64,000 nucleotides of DNA, from the NCBI RefSeq assembly GCF_016785085.1, contig NZ_JAENHO010000006.1, positions 496,001 to 560,000 of the forward strand, in the 5' to 3' direction. The notes under the pieces are model-generated. The model saw only the letters and a list, made by a program, of their open reading frames with translations. It did not search any database and was not told the DNA's origin. The stretch is from Paractinoplanes lichenicola (GTDB lineage: Bacteria; Actinomycetota; Actinomycetes; Mycobacteriales; Micromonosporaceae). The position numbers and the translations under genes are program-made. Position 1 is the first letter of the stretch; each line of letters begins with the position of its first letter. Shown in pieces: positions 26,639-34,422 of the stretch.

Positions 26639-26964
26639 GATGCTCAGCGTTCCCAGCCGTCGTTCAGCCGCCATACAGCACTCGACCTGCGAGTACATGA
26701 AAGGCCACGAACCGTTGCGCCACTCCGTTTTTGTTGGGCATGATGCATCGTGTCCATCGGACGAAACGGTCACATCCGTGCCGTTCGGCCGACCCCCGAA
26801 GGGGTCGTCCGATCATGCGACCGCGATCTTCGGTCTGACCTGCACGGATTGCTCGCCTCATCACTGCTCAACGCCTGCCCGACGTGCCAAGGTTGGCGCC
26901 GATAATCCTCACGGGTCCCGACCTCGTGACCGAAAGTAACGGCACACGAGAAGGAGGAAGAACA
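26639..26964. other. Intergenic region between the rhaD promoter and the roadblock genes
   Basis: No gene is supported here. It contains a strong inverted repeat at 26785-26812: TCGG-c-CGACCCC-cgaa-GGGGTCG-t-CCGA, with a 7-bp perfect inner stem. The Shine-Dalgarno AAGGAGG of the first roadblock gene lies at 26951-26957. A promoter for the roadblock genes must lie here but none is clear. Confidence 0.5.
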
Positions 26965-27336
26965 ATGGCGAACATCGAGACTTCCCTCAAGGAAGCCATG
27001 ACGATCGAGGGCGCGATCGGCGTTGCCCTCGTCGACTACACCAGCGGCCTGACGCTCGGTGTCATGGGTGGCGGCCTGAACATGGACATGAACATCGCCG
27101 CCGCCGGCAACACCGACGTGATCCGGGCCAAGGTCCGCACGCTCGAGATGCTCGGCCTGGCCGACTCGATCGAGGACATCCTGATCACCCTCGACAGCCA
27201 GTACCACCTGATCCGCCTGCTCCAGGGTCGCGGCAACGAGGCGTTCTTCATGTACCTGGCGCTGAACAAGAACCGGGCGAACCTGGGCCTGGCCCGGCAC
27301 CAGCTGCGTAAGATCGAATCGGAGCTCGACGTATGA
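26965..27336 (+). CDS. Roadblock/LC7-family protein 1
   Basis: A 123-residue protein of the roadblock/LC7 (longin-like) fold. It starts MANIETSLKEAM and has the pattern GAIGVALVDYTSGLTLGVMG followed by AAAGNTDVIRAKVRTLEML and ILITLDSQYHLIRLL, as in actinobacterial roadblock proteins. These small proteins dimerise and commonly regulate Ras-like GTPases (MglB type or Streptomyces conservon members). The ATG at 26965 has AAGGAGG at 7 nt; an upstream in-frame ATG at 26884 has none. The stop overlaps the next start (ATGA). No GTPase gene is nearby. Confidence 0.86.
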   Translation: MANIETSLKEAMTIEGAIGVALVDYTSGLTLGVMGGGLNMDMNIAAAGNTDVIRAKVRTLEMLGLADSIEDILITLDSQYHLIRLLQGRGNEAFFMYLALNKNRANLGLARHQLRKIESELDV

Positions 27337-27779
27337 CAGCCGTTGACGACACCGGACTCGGCATCCGGAGCACCACCCAGCTGATCGGCGACGCCGTGAA
27401 GCAGTTCCGCGCCCAGGTGCCCGAGTGCGTCGGGGCCGGCCTGGTCGACATGTCCACCGGCATGCTCCTGGCCGTGGACACGCTCGACGAGCACCCCGGC
27501 GAGGTGCTGGACCTGCTCGCCGCGGCCACGTTCGACCTGTTCCAGGGGCGCAACGTAGTGATGATCGAGGACATCTTCAAGGCCCGCTACGGCGTGCTCG
27601 ACGACCGCCACTACTTCCAGGAGTTCATGGCGCAGAGCGACTCGCACGTGCACGTCTTCCTGCGGAGCCACAACCAGGACATCGCCGCGGTCGTCGTCTC
27701 CCGCAAGACCGCGAACACGGGCATGATCCTGACGCAGTCCCGGCTCGTCATGAAGCAGCTGGACGCCGGCCTCAACTGA
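27333..27779 (+). CDS. Roadblock/LC7-like protein 2
   Basis: A 148-residue protein with the roadblock-like pattern ECVGAGLVDMSTGMLLAVDT (about 31-50), then LLAAATFDLFQGRNVVMIED and HVHVFLRSHNQDIAAVVVSR. It is slightly longer than the first paralogue and has an N-terminal extension. Start overlaps the stop of gene 1 (ATGA) and its own stop overlaps the ATG of the third gene, so the three are translationally coupled. It probably forms a heteromer with its neighbours; no catalytic residues are visible. Confidence 0.83.
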   Translation: MTAVDDTGLGIRSTTQLIGDAVKQFRAQVPECVGAGLVDMSTGMLLAVDTLDEHPGEVLDLLAAATFDLFQGRNVVMIEDIFKARYGVLDDRHYFQEFMAQSDSHVHVFLRSHNQDIAAVVVSRKTANTGMILTQSRLVMKQLDAGLN

Positions 27780-28402
27780 TGATCGTGCCGCCGCTGACGG
27801 AGGCGCTGGGGATCCCCGGCGCCCACGCGGTGTCTCTGCTCGACCCCGAGGGTCCCAGAGTGCTGTGGTGGGCGGGTGAGACAGCGCCGACCGAACAAGA
27901 GTCCGCCGCCGCCGTCACGCTCGCCGCAGCGGCGGCAGGTCTCGTGCTGCTCGACGGGAACGGCGGCGACGAACTCAGCGACATCCTGCTCACCAGCGCC
28001 GACGCGTTCCACGTCGTGCGAGTGGTCGGCACGGAGGCGCCGCTCGTCGCCCACCTGACCCTGCGCCGGGCCGGCGCCAACCTGGCAATGGCCCGGCGGG
28101 AGTTCGATTCGATGCTGACGGCCTACGCGCGGGACCTCGCCCCCGCGTCCGCCACCCCACCGGCCCTCGGCTCCTCGCTCAACTTCGACCTCATCCCACC
28201 CGACCTCGGCGGCGGCACAGTCGACCTCAGCGACGCCATCCGGGTCCCCGACACACCCGAGGGACTGCTCCCCCGACGGAACCGTCTTGACCAGCACGAG
28301 ACGGAGGACGAAGACTCCGACATGCTGAGCCTGCTGGGCCGGCCGTACGTCACGGACGACTCAGTGCTCGATCGCGTGTTGGTCGCCCTCCGCTCGCTGT
28401 AG
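27779..28402 (+). CDS. Roadblock-like protein 3 with acidic C-terminal extension
   Basis: A 207-residue protein. The first 120 residues follow the roadblock layout (HAVSLLDPEGPRVLWWAGE, AAAAAGLVLLDGNG, DILLTSADAFHVVRVV, AHLTLRRAGANLAMARREFD). The remaining 85 residues are Pro/Asp/Leu-rich with an acidic stretch (ETEDEDSD) and no recognised domain. The ATG at 27779 overlaps the preceding stop (TGATG). Assignment to the family rests on pattern and on context, since both neighbours are of the same family; the extension could be an interaction tail. Confidence 0.75.
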   Translation: MIVPPLTEALGIPGAHAVSLLDPEGPRVLWWAGETAPTEQESAAAVTLAAAAAGLVLLDGNGGDELSDILLTSADAFHVVRVVGTEAPLVAHLTLRRAGANLAMARREFDSMLTAYARDLAPASATPPALGSSLNFDLIPPDLGGGTVDLSDAIRVPDTPEGLLPRRNRLDQHETEDEDSDMLSLLGRPYVTDDSVLDRVLVALRSL

Positions 28403-28444
28403 CTCGCCACCCCTCCCGCAGGCCCCCCACACCTGGAGAAAGAC

Positions 28445-28855
28445 GTGCAACCCTCCGACCCGTTCCAGGCCGTCCGCGCCGAGCTCGCCAACCTGCGGCA
28501 CCAGGTCACCGGGGTGCGCGGCTGCGTCATCGCCGGTGTCGACGGCCTGCTGATCCTGCACGACTCGGTCTCCGGCCCCGAACCGCACGACATCGCGGCC
28601 CTGGCCGCGGGCGCGCACGGCATCAGCCGCACCTGCGGGGCGGCCCTCAGCCAGGGCACGTTCCAAGAGGTGACGATCCGCAACCAGGGCGGCTACCTCT
28701 CCGTCTATGCCGTGGGGGAGCTCGCCCTGCTGGCCGTGATCGGGGACAGCGGGCTGAACATCGCACGCTTGCACCTGGAGGCTCGGCCGGTCACCAGCCG
28801 GCTGGCCGGCCTGCTGCGCATCCAGACCGTGGAACACTCCGGCTACTTCGGCTGA
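28445..28855 (+). CDS. Roadblock/LC7-family protein 4
   Basis: A 136-residue roadblock protein: GVRGCVIAGVDGLLILHDSV (about 23-42), HDIAALAAGAHGISRTCGA, QEVTIRNQGGYLSVYAVGE and LALLAVIGDSGLNIARLHLE match the family well. The GTG at 28445 is preceded by GGAGAAAGAC. It follows gene 3 by 42 nt and ends the cluster. In actinobacterial conservons one such protein works with a sensor kinase, a DUF742 protein and a GTPase; none of those partners is found here. Confidence 0.86.
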   Translation: MQPSDPFQAVRAELANLRHQVTGVRGCVIAGVDGLLILHDSVSGPEPHDIAALAAGAHGISRTCGAALSQGTFQEVTIRNQGGYLSVYAVGELALLAVIGDSGLNIARLHLEARPVTSRLAGLLRIQTVEHSGYFG

Positions 28856-29338
28856 CGAGCGCCGTCGAGACTGACAACGGGCCTGCCGTGCGCTGACGCA
28901 GTCTGCCGAACGTTGTCGATCTTGTCACGCCGGGCGGATAGGGCCCACCCTCCACGGGGGTCCACCGCCACTGCCAATTATCCCGGAATTTGCTGATCAA
29001 CGAGCACCGCAAGGCGCCGGCCTGTGGACAACCCGGGATTGTGGAAAACGCGAACCTGCCTTCGCCCAGGCCGCGGCGTTTCGAGACGTCGCGGCCATTT
29101 TGTGTTGGCCCTCCGGGGTTGTTACTGGCCGACCTGACCCCGGGCGACCTCAACCGGGTCTTCTTCACCTGGCCCTCCGGGGCCAACTTGTCGGCACGGG
29201 TGTGGGCCGGCCCAGTTCGGCTCAGGCGGGGACACACAGCGGTCAGGCATCCCGGCGGCGCGCTACGGCTGAGCACTCTCGGGAATGGGGTAGGCACCCG
29301 CTGAGTGGTTGTAACGATTCAGCCGGAGTGGTCTCAAT
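28856..29338. other. Intergenic region without a supported gene
   Basis: About 480 bp. Open frames in it lack codon bias and start signals. A 13-bp direct repeat TGGCCCTCCGGGG occurs at 29106-29118 and 29170-29182. GTTGGCCC (29104-29111) can pair with GGGCCAAC (29180-29187). No promoter, tRNA or known RNA is recognised. Confidence 0.4.
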
Positions 29339-29366
29339 GCGGTTCGCGTGATGTATCGCAAACCGC
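29339..29366 (-). terminator. Hairpin after the rhamnose repressor gene
   Basis: GCGGTTCGCG (29339-29348) pairs with CGCAAACCGC (29357-29366) at 9 of 10 positions, with an 8-nt loop. It lies 5 nt beyond the stop of the LacI-type gene on the minus strand and would act as its terminator. Confidence 0.55.
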
Positions 29367-29371
29367 GAGGA

Positions 29372-30406
29372 TCAGAGAGCGCGTCCCCGGCTGACCGTAG
29401 ACGCCCGGGCCACCAGTTCCGGCTGGAACTGTAGTTGCTGGTGCCGGTGTTCCGGGTTGGTCGCCTCGTCGAGTACGAGCTGTGCCGCGGCGCGGCCCAG
29501 TTCTTGGCGGGGCTGGCGGACCGACGTCAGCGGCACCGCGGCCGCCGCAGCGAATTCGATGTCGTCGAAGCCGACGATTGCCAGGTCGTCGGGCACCCGC
29601 AGGCCGGCGCCGATGCTTTGCTGCAGCAGGCCCAGCGCGAGCAGGTCGTTGGCGCAGAACGCCGCCGTCGGCCGCCGGCGCGCGGGCAGGCCGGCCAGCC
29701 GCTCCCCCGCCGAGCGGCCCTCGGCCACGGTCAGCGCCTCGGTCGGCAGGTAGATCAGGTCGTCGGGGTCCTTGCCGAGCGACTGCCAGATCTCGCGGGC
29801 GCCCTGCAGCCGCTCGCCCACCTGGCCCAGCGAATCGGGCCCGCCGACGAACGCGACCCGGTTGTGGCCCTGCTCGGCGAGGTGTTCGACAGCGATGCGG
29901 CCGCCGAGCACGTCGTTGACGGAGACCGAGCAGCAGCTGTCGGCGCCGCGCACCCGGTCGACGATCACCAGGGGGACGCCGCGGCGGGAGAGCTCGTCGA
30001 GGTGGGGCGCGGCCGGGTCGACCGGGGTGATCAGGATGCCCTGCACCCGCTGCTGGAGCAGCCGGTCGAGGTGCACCTCCTCGCGGGCCGAGCGGCTGTT
30101 GCTGTTGCAGATGAACAGCGACAAGTCGGCGTCCTCGGCGGCGTTCTCGATGCCCTGGGCCACGTCATGGAAGAACGGGTTGGTGCCGTCGAGCATCACG
30201 TACGCCAGGGTGCGGCTCGTGCCGGCGCGGAGTTGGCGGGCCGACTCGTTGCGCACGAAGCCGAGCTCGGCCATGGCCCGCTCGACCCGTTCGCGGGTGC
30301 GGGCGCTCACCACCTCGGGCCGGTTCATCACGTTGGAGACGGTGCCCAGCGAGACACCGGCGGCCGCGGCCACGTCCTTGACGGACGGCGTCCTGCCGTT
30401 CAGCAC
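29372..30406 (-). CDS. rhaR: LacI-family repressor of the rhamnose regulon
   Basis: A 344-residue LacI-family regulator with N-terminal helix-turn-helix PSVKDVAAAAGVSLGTVSNV and hinge helix ARQLRAG. A periplasmic-binding-type sugar-sensing domain follows (LAYVMLDGTNPFFHDVAQGI, ILITPVDP, VDRVRGADSC, VAFVGG, LAIVGFDDIEFA). The second of two adjacent GTG codons (30406) is used because AGGAGG then lies 5 nt away; the first is only 2 nt away. It sits between the two rhamnose operons and is divergent from the importer genes. Palindromes TGAAACRTTTCA before both operons and a weaker one in its own promoter fit a LacI-type site. The name follows function, not homology to E. coli RhaR, which is AraC-type. 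Confidence 0.88.
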   Translation of the reverse strand: MLNGRTPSVKDVAAAAGVSLGTVSNVMNRPEVVSARTRERVERAMAELGFVRNESARQLRAGTSRTLAYVMLDGTNPFFHDVAQGIENAAEDADLSLFICNSNSRSAREEVHLDRLLQQRVQGILITPVDPAAPHLDELSRRGVPLVIVDRVRGADSCCSVSVNDVLGGRIAVEHLAEQGHNRVAFVGGPDSLGQVGERLQGAREIWQSLGKDPDDLIYLPTEALTVAEGRSAGERLAGLPARRRPTAAFCANDLLALGLLQQSIGAGLRVPDDLAIVGFDDIEFAAAAAVPLTSVRQPRQELGRAAAQLVLDEATNPEHRHQQLQFQPELVARASTVSRGRAL

Positions 30407-30470
30407 CACGACCTCCTGAGCTGGTAATCCGCCGACGAGCTCGGCCGCGATCCGGGGTGGGCGTTGACAT

Positions 30471-30482
30471 TGAAACGTTGAA
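30471..30482 (-). promoter_or_regulatory. Imperfect operator at the repressor's own promoter
   Basis: TGAAACGTTGAA keeps one full half-site of TGAAACRTTTCA. It lies 5 nt downstream of TAAGAT (complement of 30488-30493), a likely -10 of the repressor gene, so it could give weak autorepression. Confidence 0.55.
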
Positions 30483-30547
30483 GGCGCATCTTACGGCACG
30501 CGACGGCACCGCGACGGCCGTGTTTCCACAACGTTTCCGTCCAACGC

Positions 30548-30577
30548 TTGACAGGTGTGATCGGGGCCACCTACGTT
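30548..30577 (+). promoter_or_regulatory. Predicted promoter of the rhamnose importer operon
   Basis: TTGACA (30548-30553) and TACGTT (30572-30577) are spaced by 18 bp. Transcription would start near 30584, just before the two operators. Confidence 0.68.
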
Positions 30578-30592
30578 CGTCTCACGCACTCA

Positions 30593-30624
30593 TGAAACAT
30601 TTCAACGGCTATTGAAACATTTCA
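30593..30624 (+). promoter_or_regulatory. Two tandem rhamnose-repressor operators
   Basis: TGAAACATTTCA occurs at 30593-30604 and again at 30613-30624, centre-to-centre 20 bp (about two helical turns). Both lie between the promoter and the start codon, so the repressor could bind cooperatively and block transcription of the importer operon. Confidence 0.83.
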
Positions 30625-30658
30625 AGCATCGTCCCCACAAGCAACGTGGAGGTGGCCC

Positions 30659-32353
30659 GTGGCGGAGGCAAACGCCCGGCCCCAGAAGGCGGACGCGCAC
30701 AACGATCCCCCGCAGACGAACGACCCGCTCCCGCAGGCGAACGACGAGGCCAAGGTGGCGAACGACCCGCTGCCGGGAGCGAGCGGCCAGCCCCAAGAGG
30801 CGAGCGACCGGCCCCGAGAGGCAAGCGACCGGCCCCGGAAAACGGCGGCCAACACCCAGCTGGCCCGGCTGGAGGTCCACGACGTCTCGAAGTCGTTCGG
30901 GGCCGTGGCGGCCGTGCAAGGGGTCAGCTTTCCGCTCTACCCAGGTGAGGCGCACGCGCTCGTCGGCGAGAACGGGGCCGGCAAGTCGACCATCGTGAAG
31001 ATGCTGGCCGGCGTCCACCGGCCGGACACCGGCACCCTGCGGGTCGACGGCGCCGACGTGGATTTCGCCGGGCCGGCCGACGCCAAGGCGGCCGGCATCG
31101 CCGTGATCTATCAGGAGCCGACACTTTTTCCCGACCTGTCCGTGGCCGAGAACATCGCGATGGGCAATCAGCCGCTGACCAAGCTGCGGCAGATCGACCG
31201 CAAGGAGATGCACGCCAACGCCGAGCGCCTGTTCCGCCGGCTGGGCGTCCCGCTCGATCCGACGCGGCCGGCGCGGGGCTTGTCGATCGCCGATCAGCAG
31301 TTGGTCGAGATCGCCAAGGCGTTGTCGTCCGAGGCCCGGGTGCTGATCATGGATGAGCCCACTGCCGCGCTCTCGGCTGTCGAGGTCGAGCGGCTCTTCG
31401 CGGTCGTGCGGTCGCTGCGGGACGAGGGCGCCGCGATCATGTTCATCTCGCACCGGTTCGAGGAGATCACGGCCCTGTGCGAGCGGGTCACGATCATGCG
31501 GGACGGCAAGCATGTGGCCACCGAGATGGTCGCCGACCTCAGCGTCGACGACATGATCCGGCGCATGGTCGGCCGTGACCTGAGCGCGCTCTTCCCCAAG
31601 CAGGACGTCGAGCCGGGCGCGGTGGTGCTCGAGGTCGAGGGCTTGTCGCGCGAGGGCGTTTTCAAGGACATTTCCTTCTCCGTACGGGCGGGAGAGATCG
31701 TCGCCCTGGCCGGGCTGGTCGGCGCGGGCCGTTCCGAGGTCATGCAGGCCGTGTTCGGTGTCGACCCGTACGACAGTGGGGTTGTCAAAGTGCACGGTCG
31801 ACGCCTCAAGAAGGGCGAGCCGCGCGCCGCGATGGCCGCCGGGATGGCGCTCGTCCCGGAGGACCGTCGTCAGCAGGGCCTGGTCATGGACCTGTCGATC
31901 GAGCGCAACGTGACCCTGCCGCGGGCCCGCAAGCTCGCCCGGCTGGGTCTGCTCTTCGGCGGCAGCGAGCGCGCGGCCGCCGAGACGTGGACCCGCAAGC
32001 TGCAGACCAAGCTGGGCCGGCTCTCCGACGCCGTGGGCACGCTCTCGGGCGGCAACCAGCAGAAGGTCGTGCTGGCCAAGTGGCTGGCCACCGGGCCCAA
32101 GCTGCTGATCGTCGACGAGCCGACCCGCGGCATCGACGTCGGCACCAAGGCCGAGGTGCACCGGCTGATGTCGTCGCTCGCCGCCGACGGCCTGGCGGTC
32201 GTCATGGTCTCGTCGGAGCTGCCCGAGGTGCTGGGCATGGCCGACCGGATCGTGGTGCTGCGCGAGGGCCGCGTCGCCGCCCAGCTCACCAGGGCCGAGG
32301 CCACTGAGGAGTCCGTCATGTACGCCGCCATGGGCCAGGAGGTGGCCGCATGA
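30659..32353 (+). CDS. rhaT: Rhamnose ABC importer, double ATPase subunit
   Basis: A 564-residue RbsA-like ATPase with two fused nucleotide-binding domains. The first has Walker A GENGAGKST (about 105), signature LSIADQQ and Walker B VLIMDEPTAALS. The second has a degenerate Walker A GLVGAGRSE but intact LSGGNQQK and LLIVDEPTRGIDVG. This asymmetry is normal in the family. Unusual is a hydrophilic N-terminal extension of about 65 residues made of degenerate Asn/Asp-Pro and SDRPRE repeats. The GTG at 30659 follows GGAGG at 6 nt. It should energise the two permeases that follow with overlapping starts. Symbol follows the Rhizobium rhaSTPQ naming. Confidence 0.9.
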   Translation: MAEANARPQKADAHNDPPQTNDPLPQANDEAKVANDPLPGASGQPQEASDRPREASDRPRKTAANTQLARLEVHDVSKSFGAVAAVQGVSFPLYPGEAHALVGENGAGKSTIVKMLAGVHRPDTGTLRVDGADVDFAGPADAKAAGIAVIYQEPTLFPDLSVAENIAMGNQPLTKLRQIDRKEMHANAERLFRRLGVPLDPTRPARGLSIADQQLVEIAKALSSEARVLIMDEPTAALSAVEVERLFAVVRSLRDEGAAIMFISHRFEEITALCERVTIMRDGKHVATEMVADLSVDDMIRRMVGRDLSALFPKQDVEPGAVVLEVEGLSREGVFKDISFSVRAGEIVALAGLVGAGRSEVMQAVFGVDPYDSGVVKVHGRRLKKGEPRAAMAAGMALVPEDRRQQGLVMDLSIERNVTLPRARKLARLGLLFGGSERAAAETWTRKLQTKLGRLSDAVGTLSGGNQQKVVLAKWLATGPKLLIVDEPTRGIDVGTKAEVHRLMSSLAADGLAVVMVSSELPEVLGMADRIVVLREGRVAAQLTRAEATEESVMYAAMGQEVAA

Positions 32354-33354
32354 CGACACTGTCGTTGCACGCCCCCGCGAAGAACCTGCTCAAGACTCGT
32401 GAGCTGGGCATCGTGCTCGCGCTGGCCCTGCTCATCGCGTACACGGCGATCGACAACCCGCGGTTCCTGAGTGGTCAGAGCATCCGCGACAACCTGCTCA
32501 ACACCGCGATCCTGGCGGTCATGGCCACCGGCCAGGCGGTCGTGGTGATCACCCGGAACATCGACCTGAGCGTCGGCTCGGTGCTCGGCATCAGCGCGTT
32601 CACCGTGGCCACGATGATGAGCGCCAACCCGGGCCTGCCGATGATCGTGGCGCTGCTGGCCGGCCTGGCCGTCGGCGCGGTCGCCGGCCTGGTCAACGGC
32701 GTTCTCGTACGCTTCGGCAAGGTCCCCGCGCTCGTGGTCACGCTGGGCACGCTCTACATCTATCGCGGCATCACGTATTCGTGGGCCGGCGGCTCGCAGG
32801 TCAACGCCGACGAGCTGCCGCGGCACTTCCTGACGTTCGCCAACGACAACCTGCTGGGGATTCCCTGGCTGGTGCTGATCGCGCTGATCGTGGTGGGCAC
32901 CGGCTCGCTGATGATGCGCAACTATCGGGTCGGCCGGGAGCTGTACGCGATGGGGTCGAGCCCGGCCGCGGCCGAGCTGGCCGGCATCAAGGTCGCCCGC
33001 AACCTGCTCGGCGCGTTCGTCCTCAGTGGCGCGCTGGCCGGGCTGGCCGGGGTGCTCTACGCGGCCCGGTTCGGCACGGTCGACGCCGCGGCCGGCAACG
33101 GCATGGAGCTCAACGTCGTGGCCGCGGTCGTGGTCGGCGGCGTGGCCGTCTTCGGCGGCAGCGGCTCGGTCTGGGGTGCCGCCCTCGGCGCCCTGCTGCT
33201 CACGGTGATCGGCAGCGCCCTGGCGGTGCTCGACATCAACCAGTTCTGGCAGCAGGCCATCGTCGGCGCGCTGATCATCCTGGCCATCTGCGCCGACCGC
33301 CTGGTCGCGGTGCGCATCGCCCGCAGCCTGCGGAAGAGGGACGCGCATGTCTGA
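32350..33354 (+). CDS. rhaP: Rhamnose ABC importer, permease 1
   Basis: A 334-residue membrane protein of the ribose/sugar (RbsC-like) permease family with about 8-10 spans. It shows family motifs NIDLSVGSVLGISAF (about 72-86), LVNGVLVRFGKVPALVVTLG (about 114-133), ARNLLGAFVLSGALAGLAG and VVGGVAVFGGSGSVWG. Start overlaps the ATPase stop (ATGA). With the second permease it forms the membrane channel of the sugar importer. Confidence 0.92.
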   Translation: MTTLSLHAPAKNLLKTRELGIVLALALLIAYTAIDNPRFLSGQSIRDNLLNTAILAVMATGQAVVVITRNIDLSVGSVLGISAFTVATMMSANPGLPMIVALLAGLAVGAVAGLVNGVLVRFGKVPALVVTLGTLYIYRGITYSWAGGSQVNADELPRHFLTFANDNLLGIPWLVLIALIVVGTGSLMMRNYRVGRELYAMGSSPAAAELAGIKVARNLLGAFVLSGALAGLAGVLYAARFGTVDAAAGNGMELNVVAAVVVGGVAVFGGSGSVWGAALGALLLTVIGSALAVLDINQFWQQAIVGALIILAICADRLVAVRIARSLRKRDAHV

Positions 33355-34399
33355 CACCCTGCAAAAGAGCAGCGACATCGACCTCGACAAGCGCCCCGAA
33401 AATGGCCGCGCCACCGCGATAAAAAGCAGGCTGACCAGCTGGGACAGCATCATCCTGGTGCTCACCGTGCTGGTGCTGATCGTCGCGTCGTTCAGCGTGG
33501 AGAATTTCGGCACGAGCCGGAACTTCACCTTCATGGTGCTCGACCTGCTGCCGATCATCCTGATCGCGCTGCCGATGACGATGATCATCGTGACCGGCGA
33601 GATCGACCTGTCGGTGGCCAGCACGCTCGGCCTGACCAGCTCGATGATGGGCTGGCTGTGGAACCAGGGCCTGTCGATCGAGACGATCATCCCGCTCTGC
33701 GTCGTCATCGGCGCGATCTGCGGCGTGGTCAACGGCTTCCTGATCACCGGCCTCGGCCTGCCCTCGCTGGCGGTCACGATCGGCACGCTGGCCCTCTACC
33801 GCGGGCTCGCGTTCGTGGTGCTCGGCGACGGCGCGGTGGCCGACTTCCCCTGGAACTACACGGGTTGGGTCACCGGAACGATCGGGGGCGGAGCCGTGCC
33901 GAACGTCCTGATCCTGATCGTGGTGCTCGCGCTGATCTTCGGGATCGTCCAGCACGCCACCCCGTTCGGCCGTTCCCTGTACGCCATCGGCGCCAACGCG
34001 CAGGCCGCGCACTTCTCCGGCATCCGCGTCGCCCGTACGAAATTCTGGCTCTATGTCGTCAGCGGCGCGGTGGCCGGCCTGGTCGGTGTGCTGTGGACGT
34101 TGCGCTACTCCAGCGCCCGGGCCGACAACGGCTCGGGTCTCGAACTCGCCGTGGTCGCGGCCGTCCTGCTCGGCGGCGTCTCGATCTTCGGCGGAAAGGG
34201 CAGCCTGCCCGGTGTGCTCGCCGGCGTCGTGCTGCTGACCGCGCTGCAGAACGCGTTGCGCCTGGAGGACGTCTCCGGGCAGGCGCTCAACATCGTCACG
34301 GGCTCCCTGCTCGTGCTCTCCGTGCTGCTTCCGAACATCACCACCGCCGTACGCGGCAATTACCACCGCCGCAGGCTGCGGCAAGCCGCCTCCCGATAG
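33347..34399 (+). CDS. rhaQ: Rhamnose ABC importer, permease 2
   Basis: A 350-residue RbsC-like permease. Motifs include TGEIDLSVASTLGLTSSMMG (about 84-103), NGFLITGLGLPSLAVTIGTL, YAIGANAQAAHFSGIRVART and LLGGVSIFGGKGSLPG. A 35-residue hydrophilic N-terminus precedes the first span. It overlaps the first permease gene by 8 nt. Two different permease subunits beside one double ATPase is the arrangement known for rhamnose importers of the RhaSTPQ type. Confidence 0.92.
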   Translation: MSDTLQKSSDIDLDKRPENGRATAIKSRLTSWDSIILVLTVLVLIVASFSVENFGTSRNFTFMVLDLLPIILIALPMTMIIVTGEIDLSVASTLGLTSSMMGWLWNQGLSIETIIPLCVVIGAICGVVNGFLITGLGLPSLAVTIGTLALYRGLAFVVLGDGAVADFPWNYTGWVTGTIGGGAVPNVLILIVVLALIFGIVQHATPFGRSLYAIGANAQAAHFSGIRVARTKFWLYVVSGAVAGLVGVLWTLRYSSARADNGSGLELAVVAAVLLGGVSIFGGKGSLPGVLAGVVLLTALQNALRLEDVSGQALNIVTGSLLVLSVLLPNITTAVRGNYHRRRLRQAASR

Positions 34400-34422
34400 C
34401 CCCTGAGTGAATGGAGTACACA

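Noticed and set aside
28990..29304. A 104-codon frame as a gene after the roadblock cluster
   Set aside because: No ribosome site, no actinomycete codon bias and no recognisable domain. The interval also contains direct repeats inconsistent with a protein repeat.
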